From: Lentibacillus saliphilus
GTDB taxonomy: Bacteria > Bacillota > Bacilli > Bacillales > Amphibacillaceae
Direction: 5' to 3'
Assembly (NCBI RefSeq): GCF_019093865.1
Contig: NZ_JABJXD010000006.1
Location: 111,228-175,227 of the forward strand
Length of the DNA: 64,000 nucleotides
Part shown: positions 27,104 through 36,376 of the stretch, in pieces
Layout of the letters: every line of letters begins with the position of its first letter
How positions within the stretch are numbered: position 1 is the stretch's first letter
Position numbers and translations under genes: made by a program
Notes under the pieces: generated by a model
Seen by the model: the letters and a program-made list of their open reading frames with translations, nothing else
Database searches by the model: none
Told to the model about the DNA's origin: nothing

Positions 27104-29519
27104 GGTAAACAGTAAAAAGGCTATAAATTATTTAGTGAAAAGTAGTTTGAAACAATATAAAATGCGTAATTTGTTTACGATTATTACGATTGTTTTATCC
27201 GTAAGCTTAATTGCTGGCCTTGCCTTTCTATCTTCAGCAATAGAAGAAACAGAGCGAAAGGAGCTTTCCACAAGGCAGCATGTCATTTACCATAATGTAA
27301 ATGATAAGCAGATATCAGCTTTAAAGAGTCACTCTCAAATTTCATTTGAAAAGGACATTAAAAGAGGACAAAGCTTTGAACAAGAGGATTATATTATTAC
27401 GCCATATTATATAGAACAAAATGATTCTCCTTTTATAACAGTCGATATTGCTGAGGGAAGATATCCAGAGCAAATAAATGAAGTGTTGGTATATGATCAA
27501 ATGCTTGTTCAAATGGGCATTAAGCCAAGAGTAGGGCAAAGTATGTCCATTACTTATCTTGACGGAACAACCGAGGACTATACTGTGTCTGGTCTATTAA
27601 CTGCAGAAACAACTGATGTGTTTCCTGTTTATTTTTCAAGAGAGTATGCTTTAAGTGGAAGTCAGTTAAAAGATGTTCCATTTGACCTTTCAGCCCAAAT
27701 TGAGGGTGCTGAGAAAATGGGAAGCGAGGAATTTTTATCAGTTATTCGTGGAATAGGTGCAGGTTGCGGTATAGACCGCAAGAATATAAACGAAAACAAT
27801 GCTTTTCTAAGAAGTCTTACTTATAATTATACAGAAGTTATCATGATTGCGTTGTTAGCTTTTGCTATTTTACTTGTTAGTGTTTTGGTTATCTATAGTA
27901 TATTTTATATCTCTATTTCGGAAAGAACTAGACAATTTGGTCAGCTTAGGACAATTGGTATGACTAAAAAGCAAGTGAAAAGAATGGTGAGAAAAGAAGG
28001 TGCGGTTCTCTCGTTAATAGGGAGTGTAATAGGTATTATCATCGGTGCGGTGTTTGCATTTTCAATGAAGCCACAAGGTTTTAGCCTTGATGTTTTTGCA
28101 CTCTATGCAATAGCTATTTTCGCTGCGAACTTTATCACGGTGCAGGTGTCTATTGCAAAGCCGGCAAAGCTTGCAGCAAGTATCTCACCAATTGAAGCTA
28201 CAAGAATGAGCGGTTATGAAGTAAAGAATAAGAAAAAACAAACGAAGAATCTACAAAGAAAATTGTCACCACTATCTTTGAGTATGATTTCTACTAAAGG
28301 CAATCGCAAAAAATCAATGATGACGATCATTTCGTTAAGCCTTGCAGGTATTGTATTTATGTCTGCAAGCAGTTATGTGGATTCGATGAATGCAGAAGAA
28401 TTTTCTCGGGAATCTTGGTTTAAATTTGGTGAATATACGATCAATATTTCTTCAAATGCTGCAAAAGTGAATGATTATGGAGACATGGGTATTAAGGCAA
28501 ATAATCCTTTGAACGACACTCTTATTGAAAATTTGCAGGCAGTTGACGGTGTAAAAAAAGTTATTGCTATGCAGACATTATCAGTGAATTACACTTATAA
28601 TGATGTGACCAAAAAGGATGTAGCTGCTCCATTTACTAAAGATGATGCAGGTCTGATGTCTCAGTATTTGAAGGCAGGTAGCATTGACTACGAAAAAATG
28701 ATTGAAAATAAAGAAATCATTATCGCGCATAACGAAATTGCAAAGGAAATTTTCGGTTGGGATTTCAAAGTTGGAGATACTGTGAGCTTAAAGTGGTATA
28801 ATGGCGAAAATGAAGTAGAGGACGTCTTTACAATCGCGGGAATATTGCAGCCGAGCACTACTTTATACAGGAACCAAGAGATGTTTAGGCTTGCTCATAA
28901 CGCAGGGTGGTTTATGATGCCACAGGGATTGCTTGACACAATGATGACGCCTAAATTTAATTTAAACACGCGAATTATTGTTTCTACGGAGGACTATTGG
29001 AACACAGAAGAAAGAATTGAAAAAGAAATTCTATCATTCACAGCAAATAATCCCCTTGTTACCTTATCTACGCTCAAAAGTGAAATGGAGAATGATAAGC
29101 AACTATACAGTGTGATATATTTTACCTTCATGGGGGCAGCATTATTTGTCATAGCTTTTAGTATCATTAATCTACTCAATACTTTGATATCTAACACAAT
29201 GGCACGGAAAAGAGAGTTTGCCTGCCTTGGTGCAATTGGTGCAAGTAATAGGCAAATAAAAATTATGATTATAGGAGAAGGGATGTACTTTGCAGCAGTT
29301 AACCTAATCGTAACAGTTACTATCGGTACTTTGATGGGATATGCACTTGTGAAATTTGCAAAATGGAACGGGGTTAGCTTTTTGGTGTATCAGTTTCCGT
29401 TGACCTATTTGCTTGGTTATTGCCTATTTGTGCTGCTCGGTACCTTAGCAATATCAGCGGTTATTTCTAAGGTTTTAAGTAAAAAATCTTTAATCGAAAG
29501 GTTAAGGAAAATTGAGTAA
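27096..29519 (+). CDS. FtsX-domain ABC transporter permease (large, peptide-resistance type)
   Basis: 807 residues. One N-terminal helix (about 27-48), a large extracellular domain, three helices of a first FtsX domain (about 240-360), a fourth segment, a second extracellular domain (about 440-650) and a final three-helix FtsX domain. This doubled layout is that of bacitracin/lantibiotic-resistance permeases and related MacB-like proteins. ATG at 27096 overlaps the ATPase end. With the soluble kinase upstream it likely forms a flux-sensing unit; the inducing compound is unknown. Confidence 0.88.
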   Translation: MLKVNSKKAINYLVKSSLKQYKMRNLFTIITIVLSVSLIAGLAFLSSAIEETERKELSTRQHVIYHNVNDKQISALKSHSQISFEKDIKRGQSFEQEDYIITPYYIEQNDSPFITVDIAEGRYPEQINEVLVYDQMLVQMGIKPRVGQSMSITYLDGTTEDYTVSGLLTAETTDVFPVYFSREYALSGSQLKDVPFDLSAQIEGAEKMGSEEFLSVIRGIGAGCGIDRKNINENNAFLRSLTYNYTEVIMIALLAFAILLVSVLVIYSIFYISISERTRQFGQLRTIGMTKKQVKRMVRKEGAVLSLIGSVIGIIIGAVFAFSMKPQGFSLDVFALYAIAIFAANFITVQVSIAKPAKLAASISPIEATRMSGYEVKNKKKQTKNLQRKLSPLSLSMISTKGNRKKSMMTIISLSLAGIVFMSASSYVDSMNAEEFSRESWFKFGEYTINISSNAAKVNDYGDMGIKANNPLNDTLIENLQAVDGVKKVIAMQTLSVNYTYNDVTKKDVAAPFTKDDAGLMSQYLKAGSIDYEKMIENKEIIIAHNEIAKEIFGWDFKVGDTVSLKWYNGENEVEDVFTIAGILQPSTTLYRNQEMFRLAHNAGWFMMPQGLLDTMMTPKFNLNTRIIVSTEDYWNTEERIEKEILSFTANNPLVTLSTLKSEMENDKQLYSVIYFTFMGAALFVIAFSIINLLNTLISNTMARKREFACLGAIGASNRQIKIMIIGEGMYFAAVNLIVTVTIGTLMGYALVKFAKWNGVSFLVYQFPLTYLLGYCLFVLLGTLAISAVISKVLSKKSLIERLRKIE

Positions 29520-29542
29520 TAAGTCTAAACGTGCAACAAAAA

Positions 29543-29577
29543 CACAGACTGTAGCAGAGGGGATTCGACAGTCTGTG
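29543..29577. repeat. Perfect inverted repeat after the FtsX-type permease
   Basis: CACAGACTGT (29543-29552) and ACAGTCTGTG (29568-29577) are perfect complements around a 15-base loop. No T-run follows directly, so it is either a weak terminator or the mark of a lost mobile element. Confidence 0.5.
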
Positions 29578-29689
29578 ACTGTACTTATCTTTTAGGCGTT
29601 TTCTAAGTTTTTCAAGCGCACAGCCAACATTGACTGCTTTGTCAATATGCTTTTGAAATAATTAATTTTAGCGCTTTTGTTTTAGCTGA

Positions 29690-29880
29690 TCATTCAAATA
29701 CATTAAATGCTTCTAACATATCATCAAAATAAAATCGATGCGTAATGAGTTTTTCTGGTTGAATTTTTTCAATGGCCTTACCATCTGAACTGTGGATAAC
29801 ATGCGTAGGCCCAAATTTCTTGGACATCTCGAACTGTTATCATCTAGGTCAATCATAATAATTTCTACTGGAGAATAGAA
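29690..29880 (-). pseudogene. Remnant of a zinc-type alcohol dehydrogenase
   Basis: On the minus strand two pieces of a medium-chain alcohol dehydrogenase remain in two frames: VEIIMIDLDDN from the cofactor domain, then after a frameshift SKKFGPTHVIHSSDGKAIEKI, joined directly to LITHRFYFDDMLEAFNVFE from near the C-terminus. The order and wording match the family, but over 100 residues in the middle and the whole N-terminus are missing. The gene is dead. A functional relative (butanediol dehydrogenase) lies 1.2 kb away. Confidence 0.75.
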
Positions 29881-29970
29881 TTGTGCTGTGAGGGAATTTT
29901 ATTATAAATAGTTAACTAAAACATAATTGTCATCATTTCAACACATTCCAGCTGCGTTTTAATTTATAGA

Positions 29971-30882
29971 TTAATATAAATAATTCATAAACAGATCTTG
30001 GTTGAATTTCTTTATAGCCTCATTCGTGATGTGTGATAACGGCATATTACTGTGTTTAAGCCATCCAAAATAGACGAGATGATCTGAGAAATTTTCAACC
30101 TCTAACGTAATAAGGTCTCCTGATAAGACAAGTGGATGATGGGCAAATGAATAGTCATGCCCAATGGTAACGGCCACACCTTCAGTTAGCGCCATCGTAA
30201 TGGCGTCTCCATTGTTCGTAGAAAATAAAACTTCAACGTCACCAAACACATTGGAAAAATCACGGATGAACGATTTAACATAATCATCCTTATACAGGAC
30301 AAAGGTTTGTTTTTTTAGCTCCTGTGGTGTTATGGTCTTTTTTTGTGCCAGCGGTGATTTTCTTCCGACACAAAGCACCATTTTGCCTTTGATCACGGGC
30401 TCAAAAGAGAGGCCGATACTCTGTTGAAGAAGTTTGTCGCTCATTGCTATAAAACCGGCATCTATACGTCTTTCCTGATAGTCCTCCATGATTTCGAACG
30501 AACCTTTTTCATTAATGTCCACTGAGAGGTTTGGATACTTTCTTTTTAGTTGTGTGGCTGTTTTAACGAGCGTTGCCATGACACCTGGCAGTCCTACTAA
30601 ACGAAGCTCGCCTGTTATTGTATTCTGTTCCTCTTTCGCGCCCTCTCTAAGCTCTTGAACACTGTTTAAGATTTCATGAGCTTTAATAATGATTTTCTTT
30701 CCATCTTCAGTCGGTAACGCGCCGTTACGAGAACGGTTGAATAGCTGTATACCTAATTCATTTTCAAGTGCAGAAATGGACTGGCTAATACCAGATTGTG
30801 TAATATGGAGCGTTTCTGCAGCTTTTGTAATGGATTTTCCTTTGGCAACTTCTACAATATGCTCAAGCTGTTCTATATTCAC
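29971..30882 (-). CDS. LysR-family transcriptional regulator
   Basis: 303 residues. N-terminal winged helix (about 1-60: AKGKSITKAAETLHITQSGISQSISALENE, described by position 13-42) and a C-terminal periplasmic-binding-like effector domain (about 90-295). GTG start 5 bases after GAGGTG. It is divergent from the butanediol dehydrogenase gene, 154 bases apart, the classic arrangement for a regulator of its neighbour. The effector is unknown. Confidence 0.88.
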   Translation of the reverse strand: MNIEQLEHIVEVAKGKSITKAAETLHITQSGISQSISALENELGIQLFNRSRNGALPTEDGKKIIIKAHEILNSVQELREGAKEEQNTITGELRLVGLPGVMATLVKTATQLKRKYPNLSVDINEKGSFEIMEDYQERRIDAGFIAMSDKLLQQSIGLSFEPVIKGKMVLCVGRKSPLAQKKTITPQELKKQTFVLYKDDYVKSFIRDFSNVFGDVEVLFSTNNGDAITMALTEGVAVTIGHDYSFAHHPLVLSGDLITLEVENFSDHLVYFGWLKHSNMPLSHITNEAIKKFNQDLFMNYLY

Positions 30883-31036
30883 TCGTTCACCTCATGTACT
30901 TAAGTAGTACTTATAGTATCATAACTAATATTAATTTCGGTAATCTATAGGTAAATATTATAATGTGTATAAAGGTATTATAGAATAATTTAATTATACC
31001 TAAAAAAAGCAGAACACCAAAAGGGGATGTAGTACA
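30883..31036. promoter_or_regulatory. Divergent regulatory region of lysR and butanediol dehydrogenase
   Basis: AT-rich 154-base gap between divergent genes. Repeated GTACTT sequences near 30895-30912 (GTACTTAAGTAGTACTTATAG) and a partly symmetrical ATTAATTTCGGTAAT could be LysR-binding sites. No confident -35/-10 pair was fixed on either strand. Confidence 0.4.
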
Positions 31037-32083
31037 ATGAAAGCAGCAGTATGGTATGGAAAATATGACGTACGTGTTGAAAGTACAGAAGAACCCACAG
31101 TTGAATCTGGAAAAGTTAAAGTAAAAGTTGCTTGGGCTGGTATTTGTGGTAGTGATTTACATGCTTACCACGGAGAAGGTATTCCAGTAGACGAGCCACA
31201 TCCAGTTTCAGGTCAAAAAGCACCTCTTACATTAGGACATGAATTTGCAGGTGTCATTGAAGAAGTCGGAGAAGGCGTTTCTGGTTTTTCAGTTGGTGAC
31301 CGTGTTGCAATAGAGCCACTTATATATTGTGGTGAATGTGAATATTGTAAAGAAAATCATTATAACAAATGTAATTCTGTAGGATTTATCGGACTACAAG
31401 CAGATGGTGGCTTCGCTGAATATGTTGTATTAACACCAAATACACTGCACAAGCTTCCAGAAGAAGTATCCCTTGAAGAAGGTGCACTTGTTGAGCCAGC
31501 TGCCGTAGCGCTACACGCGGTACGACAAAGTAAAATAAAAGTCGGTAATAAGGTTGCTGTATTTGGCGTAGGACCAATTGGCCTATTAACAATTATTGCT
31601 GCTAAAGCTGCTGGTGCTACAGATATTTATGCAGTTGATATGTCACCTGAAAGATTATCAATAGCCAAAGAAGTAGGCGCTACTCATATCATTAACCCTG
31701 CTGAAACAGATTCAGTACAAACCATCTTAGAATTATCAAATGGTGGCGTTGATGTTGCGTATGAAGTTGCTGGTGTTGAAGTGACACTTGCGAATGCATT
31801 GTCTACTGTTAAAAAAGGTGGAGAGGTTATGGTGCTCTCTATTTTCCCACAGCCTGTAAAAGTAGATATGTTACAGCTTACCTTTAAAGAAGCTTACATT
31901 ACGTCTACATTAGGCTATCGCAACATCTACCCTGACGTCATTTCATTAATTGCATCAGGTGCCCTTGATGTGAAGAAGGTTATTACGAAAAAAATTACGT
32001 TGGATGAAATTGTTGAAGACGGCCTAAAATTATTAGACCGTGACAAGAGCCAAGCTAAAATTTTAGTGGACGTTCAAGCTTAA
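31037..32083 (+). CDS. bdhA: Zinc-dependent 2,3-butanediol dehydrogenase-like enzyme
   Basis: Medium-chain dehydrogenase interconverting acetoin and 2,3-butanediol with NAD(H). Of 348 residues, catalytic zinc ligands are C37 (GICGSDLH) and H68-E69 (LGHEFAG). The structural zinc cysteines are in CGECEYCKENHYNKC near 96-110, and the cofactor motif GVGPIGLL is near 178. This is very close to B. subtilis BdhA in build and length. RBS AAAAGGGGATG. Divergent LysR gene upstream and a strong terminator downstream, so it stands alone. Sorbitol/threonine dehydrogenase is the main alternative. Confidence 0.85.
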   Translation: MKAAVWYGKYDVRVESTEEPTVESGKVKVKVAWAGICGSDLHAYHGEGIPVDEPHPVSGQKAPLTLGHEFAGVIEEVGEGVSGFSVGDRVAIEPLIYCGECEYCKENHYNKCNSVGFIGLQADGGFAEYVVLTPNTLHKLPEEVSLEEGALVEPAAVALHAVRQSKIKVGNKVAVFGVGPIGLLTIIAAKAAGATDIYAVDMSPERLSIAKEVGATHIINPAETDSVQTILELSNGGVDVAYEVAGVEVTLANALSTVKKGGEVMVLSIFPQPVKVDMLQLTFKEAYITSTLGYRNIYPDVISLIASGALDVKKVITKKITLDEIVEDGLKLLDRDKSQAKILVDVQA

Positions 32084-32157
32084 TAAAGAAGAGAATTCTA
32101 GGCTGACTTCTAGCGGGGAAATTCTTTTTAAGATGTTTTATAAATATATTAATTGTG

Positions 32158-32199
32158 CGTGGCGGTGGACGTTTTTAGTTCACCGCCACGTTGTTTTTT
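32158..32199 (+). terminator. Terminator of the butanediol dehydrogenase gene
   Basis: CGTGGCGGTG / CACCGCCACG perfect 10-bp stem, then TTGTTTTTT. A weaker hairpin lies just before it. Confidence 0.85.
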
Positions 32200-32376
32200 C
32201 GGATTTGAGTGCAACTTAAATTGGTTGGAATGGGTATTTGAAAGGAAAAGTTTAAAATTAGTATGTTAAGTGTTATGATTTGAAAAAGAATCATAGAAAC
32301 CTAAACTCATTTTTGATAGATGACTTGAAAAGCTGAAGAAATTCCTTTGTATTCATTTAGAAAGGGAGGGGTTGCG

Positions 32377-33570
32377 ATGGCATATTCAACAGACGCTTCC
32401 AGTTCGTTGCGTCTTGATGGTGAAGCAAAGACGATATCAATTGTATCTAACAATTGTTGTTACGGTCCTTATTATTTAATGGAAATTGAAATAGAGCAGC
32501 ATCTTACGATTACAGACGATGGTCAAGTGTCGTTCACTGGCTTCAAATTAGGTAACGGGTTGGATGAATATGAGTGCACCCGTACAAAGCAATGTTCTTT
32601 GGATCAACAATCGACAGATCGTATTTTTTCGGCCTTCACGAGATTTTTCAGTGATGAATTTGTTGAAATGTTTGCTACAGATATTGGTACATGGGAACTG
32701 ACAATAACCAACACGACAGGGCAGGATTTTGTGTTTAGAGGCCCTTTGTGTGAGGATTATGAAATAGACGGCATAGATCTATCGGATATGGTGCGCGATG
32801 CATTGGGCATTGAAAATCTTTTTGTTTTTGATGGCAATAACAAGCCAGATCAGGTAGAGCGCATTTCGGTGGATTATTACAAGACTACAAACATAAAGCC
32901 GTACGCGCTCATAAATGAGTTGGAAGACGACCGAGTCACGTGGGACTATTCGGAACACGTGGTTATAGACCGTGAGACAGAAACGATAGAGCACATTCAA
33001 CAAATCGATTCTGGTTGTGTTGTGTCGCAGCAATACCGTGTTGAGGGAAGGGTGTCAGAATTTCTTGATGATCTTGATGCAGAGTGCTTATTTGAAGATA
33101 TTAAGGGGAGCTCTCTTGGTGCTGAAGATCCAAATGAAAAAAGGACATATATCATTACACTGGATTTTAAGAACAATCCACAGCGTGTCATCGAAGGTTC
33201 GTTTGACAAAAATGGACTCCCAGAAGATTGGTCAGAGTTTGCAGAAGATCTGTCTAATTTTTTAAGTGCGTACAAACACGGAGATATTTTTAATCGGTCT
33301 ATATATAGCAAGGCAAAACGCCAGGCAAATGAGTATATGTTTTGTAGTGTTGTGTTCCATTATGGGGATAAACGTTATTATTACATTGCAGATGATGACA
33401 CGATTAAGGTTGGTGATTTTGTACTTGTTCCTGCTGGTATGGATAATCACATAGCTAAAGTGCAGGTGGTCGATATTGAATATGTTTCCAAAGAGGATGC
33501 CCCATTGGATGTTGATCAAACAAAGCATATCATTCGGAGATGCAACGAAAATGATTGTGATCCTGCATAA
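32377..33570 (+). CDS. Unrecognised acidic protein of 397 residues
   Basis: ATG at 32377 follows GGGAGGGG and gives 397 residues. I do not recognise a family. The protein is acidic (many Asp/Glu, fitting a halotolerant host), has no signal peptide or membrane segment, and seems to hold three parts. The first is an N-terminal beta-rich domain (about 5-150) with a NNCCYG turn; the second is a middle domain (about 150-300); the last is a C-terminal piece with YYYIADDDTIKVGDFVLVP. That last motif resembles small beta-barrel domains. CxxC-like pairs occur at the ends. It stands alone. Confidence 0.75.
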   Translation: MAYSTDASSSLRLDGEAKTISIVSNNCCYGPYYLMEIEIEQHLTITDDGQVSFTGFKLGNGLDEYECTRTKQCSLDQQSTDRIFSAFTRFFSDEFVEMFATDIGTWELTITNTTGQDFVFRGPLCEDYEIDGIDLSDMVRDALGIENLFVFDGNNKPDQVERISVDYYKTTNIKPYALINELEDDRVTWDYSEHVVIDRETETIEHIQQIDSGCVVSQQYRVEGRVSEFLDDLDAECLFEDIKGSSLGAEDPNEKRTYIITLDFKNNPQRVIEGSFDKNGLPEDWSEFAEDLSNFLSAYKHGDIFNRSIYSKAKRQANEYMFCSVVFHYGDKRYYYIADDDTIKVGDFVLVPAGMDNHIAKVQVVDIEYVSKEDAPLDVDQTKHIIRRCNENDCDPA

Positions 33571-33615
33571 TACGTGTAGCAAGTATCAATCATGTTTAGC
33601 GATAAAGGAAACAAA

Positions 33616-33754
33616 CTGGGACAAAAGAGGGTTAACCAAATGACAATCCGAACAATACGACCGCTCCGGAAATATACTACGCCTTCCTCCCACTTTCCGG
33701 AGTTGGTGTTGAGCATTGTTTGTCTTTTACGTTAAACTTTAAGTTATGTCCCAG
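33616..33754. repeat. Dispersed inverted-repeat element, copy B
   Basis: Two imperfect arms of about 55 bases (33616-33669 and 33697-33754) face each other around a 27-base centre. Both begin or end with CTGGGACA / TGTCCCAG and meet at CCGG sequences. The right arm matches 4183-4242 almost base for base in its core (GCATTGTT, GTCT, CGTTAAA, TTTAAG). It has the look of a small non-coding mobile element or a large stem-loop. Confidence 0.7.
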
Positions 33755-33837
33755 CCTCGTCCTAAGTTAAACGATTACTTTGTTAGAGGTGTAATGCTTT
33801 ATAATGTTCGATTACACTTTCCGTAATTAACGGCGTA

Positions 33838-33951
33838 TTATAAAATTGTACTTGTCAAACCTTCAAGCTGTTTAGAGCCATAAATTAGTAACGTAATGAG
33901 GACTACGAGCATGATTGCGTTCGCAAAACTTTCTCCATCAAAACCGCTCAT
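33838..33951 (-). CDS. 37-residue small membrane protein
   Basis: ATG about 6 bases after AAAGGATGATG. The product MSGFDGESFANAIMLVVLIT has one hydrophobic helix (about 10-26) and a short polar end (GSKQLEGLTSTIL). It begins 7 bases after the stop of the gene at 33958, so the two are probably one operon. Tiny one-helix proteins like this are often sporulation- or stress-linked in Bacillus, but nothing specific is shown. Confidence 0.55.
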   Translation of the reverse strand: MSGFDGESFANAIMLVVLITLLIYGSKQLEGLTSTIL

Positions 33952-33957
33952 TTATCA

Positions 33958-34308
33958 TCATCCTTTATCCATTTTTTTTTGAAACGCTTCAAAAACATCG
34001 TCTATCGTCATATCACCATTTTCTTCAAGAAAATCTGCTAATTTATCCGCCTTTTCATTCCCGTTTGTCAGGTACTTTCCAATGAGTGTTACCGATACGA
34101 TAGGTGAATTGCGAAACAATTGAACAGCATCTACTTCCAATTTACCTGAAAGCAATAAAGCAGCTGCAACGAGGTCTAAGTGTTTGCCTTTAAATAAATC
34201 CTGCATCGTATAATTTGAAAGTGGATTTTGTTTCTTTTCATTACCTTTATTCGGCTTTTGAGGTGCCTGATTTGGTTGCCTTCTTTTATTGTAATATTGA
34301 CCATTCAT
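33958..34308 (-). CDS. Unrecognised protein with disordered N-terminus (116 aa)
   Basis: ATG at 34308, nine bases after GGGGGTG, is preferred to a GTG three codons earlier... the four-codon-longer form overlaps the ribosome site. The first 35 residues are rich in Asn, Gln, Pro and Lys and probably unstructured. The rest is a small helical domain (NYTMQDLFKGKHLDLVAAAL, LFRNSPIVSVTLIGKYL) with an acidic end. I know no function. It is followed within 7 bases by the 37-residue membrane protein. Confidence 0.65.
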   Translation of the reverse strand: MNGQYYNKRRQPNQAPQKPNKGNEKKQNPLSNYTMQDLFKGKHLDLVAAALLLSGKLEVDAVQLFRNSPIVSVTLIGKYLTNGNEKADKLADFLEENGDMTIDDVFEAFQKKMDKG

Positions 34309-34497
34309 TGAAGAAAGCACCCCCTCAAATTAATTTATGCCACTAATACATCCGTGTGAATGGATTACACCTATGGTTTTCAGTGAAAAGACAATTTCTA
34401 AAATGTATAATCGTTGTGTACCACATTTGAGCGGAGAGCATAAAAGAATAGCCACCTCGTATGACAGGCTTTGAAAATAGGGATTGGAGTGAGATAA

Positions 34498-35376
34498 ATG
34501 AGGAATGAAGAAGAGATGATGGATCTCATTATGGGCGTTGCGAGGAATGATGACCGCATTCGCGCTGTTTATATGAATGGGTCCAGAGTAAATCCTAATG
34601 TCCCGAAAGACATTTTTCAGGATTATGACATCGTATATGTCGTAACAGATGTAGCACCTTTTATTCATGATCAGGCATGGTTGACCACGTTTGGTGAGTT
34701 AATCATGATGCAAGAGCCTGACAAAAATGATTGTGGCGAGGAGGGCATCGATCACACGAAAACGTATGGCTTGTTGATGCTTTTCACAGATGGTAATCGC
34801 ATTGACCTTCGTCTGCAAACGAAGGAAGCGATGATAGAAACGTATGGTGAAGATAAGCTCACGCGACCATTAATGGACAAGGACAATAGTTTGCCTTCAA
34901 TTCCTGCTCCGACTGATGTGGATTACCACGTGAAGCCACCTACTGAAGAGGTGTTCAATAGCTATACGAATGACTTTTGGTGGTGTTTACAAAATGTTGC
35001 TAAAGGAATTTGGCGTGATGAACTTCCTTATGCAAAGCTGATGTTCGAATATACGACGAGAGATGCACTCCATAAAATGATCACTTGGTGGATTGGGATT
35101 CAAGAAGGTTTTCAAGTGTCGCCCGGAAAGCTTGGGAAATACTTTAAAAACTATCTTCCTGAATCATATTGGAGCATGTACGAAGCCACGTATTCTGATG
35201 CTGATGAAACACATATGTGGGACGCCTTATTTGTCACGTGTGAATTATATAGGACGCTGGGTCAAGATGTCGCAGCTCATTTTGATTTTACATATCCAAT
35301 GGGCGACGACCAAAACATGACGAACTACCTGGAGCGTGTCAGGCAATTACCGGCTGATGCAGAAGGAATCTATTAG
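34498..35376 (+). CDS. aadK: Aminoglycoside 6-adenylyltransferase family protein
   Basis: 292 residues, the length of AadK/ANT(6). The nucleotidyltransferase motif is present: GSRVNP near 28, then the metal-binding DYDIVYVV near 43, and a third acidic residue in NRIDLRLQ near 101. Family members adenylate streptomycin at position 6; in Bacillus they are chromosomal and of low activity. The start follows GGAGTGAGAT. Whether this copy gives resistance cannot be read from the sequence. Confidence 0.88.
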   Translation: MRNEEEMMDLIMGVARNDDRIRAVYMNGSRVNPNVPKDIFQDYDIVYVVTDVAPFIHDQAWLTTFGELIMMQEPDKNDCGEEGIDHTKTYGLLMLFTDGNRIDLRLQTKEAMIETYGEDKLTRPLMDKDNSLPSIPAPTDVDYHVKPPTEEVFNSYTNDFWWCLQNVAKGIWRDELPYAKLMFEYTTRDALHKMITWWIGIQEGFQVSPGKLGKYFKNYLPESYWSMYEATYSDADETHMWDALFVTCELYRTLGQDVAAHFDFTYPMGDDQNMTNYLERVRQLPADAEGIY

Positions 35377-35410
35377 ACTTCGTTTCATACCATAATCAAT
35401 TGCGCGCTAG

Positions 35411-36238
35411 CTATACGCCATATGTTTGCTGATGAAGTTGTTTTAACTGATCGTTAATGAGCCTCCTTGTTCTACTTGTATTGTATTTGAAACCGAGCCT
35501 GAAGTAGAGGGATTTAACAAAGGTCGTTATAGTGAACTTCGTGCGATAATAATGGTTTGACGGGCCGTTATCTGTGTACATTAATTCAAGCTGCTTAAAT
35601 AATTGTAAAACCCATTGTTCTAAGTGACGGTCACTCAATCCTTTTTCAACAAGGACTTCAATTACAAAGATAAGTCGCTCATCTTCTTCGTCAATATATG
35701 TTGCATCCTTAAACAAGCAATGTTGTATCGTATCAAGGGTTTCTATGTAGGTGTCGAGGTTAATCTTTGGGTGTGCAGCGAGTGACGCCAATAAATCCGC
35801 GCCGTGTGCAATGCTATGAGCCCACCCTTTTCCTGGGACATAGCCTCTCGTATCCTGTTCATGTTTTAAGTACGTTATCGTTTTGTGATAAACAGTCTTG
35901 ATATCGTCTTTAGATAATACGCCAGTGTCACGGTCCTGATGTATGAGCGCTGTGATGACCAAAGATGAAAAGGATCTGGTAAATACCGCGTCTGTGTGTT
36001 TTTCTCCTATTTTATAAAACAAATGCTTGTCATCGAGACAAGTTGCTAAAATATGTTGGTATTGAAGGTCAGATAGTCTATTGTCACTAATGATTTTAAT
36101 AAAGGTGGGATAGATAAGCTGATCTCTTAGTTCGGGATCAGTTGCTCCAATATGATTTAACATTTCATCGATTAATGCTTCTAGCTGTTCATAGTTTAAT
36201 TGATCGAGATCCATATTTTTTAATTTTAGTTTTAGCAT
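35411..36238 (-). CDS. DUF2785 family protein
   Basis: ATG at 36238 lies 8 bases after AAGGAG and gives 275 residues; the longer frame has no site. All-helical protein. The segment RGYVPGKGWAHSIAHGADLL near the middle is the family hallmark I recall for DUF2785, found in many Bacilli with no known role. The repeated helices suggest a HEAT-like solenoid. No membrane segment. It is convergent with aadK. Confidence 0.75.
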   Translation of the reverse strand: MLKLKLKNMDLDQLNYEQLEALIDEMLNHIGATDPELRDQLIYPTFIKIISDNRLSDLQYQHILATCLDDKHLFYKIGEKHTDAVFTRSFSSLVITALIHQDRDTGVLSKDDIKTVYHKTITYLKHEQDTRGYVPGKGWAHSIAHGADLLASLAAHPKINLDTYIETLDTIQHCLFKDATYIDEEDERLIFVIEVLVEKGLSDRHLEQWVLQLFKQLELMYTDNGPSNHYYRTKFTITTFVKSLYFRLGFKYNTSRTRRLINDQLKQLHQQTYGV

Positions 36239-36376
36239 GTCAGGAGCTCCTTGTCGCATATTTTTGCCGCAATATGAGTAGATACGTACACTTTGATATA
36301 TCCACTTTAAATAAGTTTCAATTGATTTACAATTAGTTGCAATTAAACGCACCAAAAAATGAGTGGAGGCGATAAC

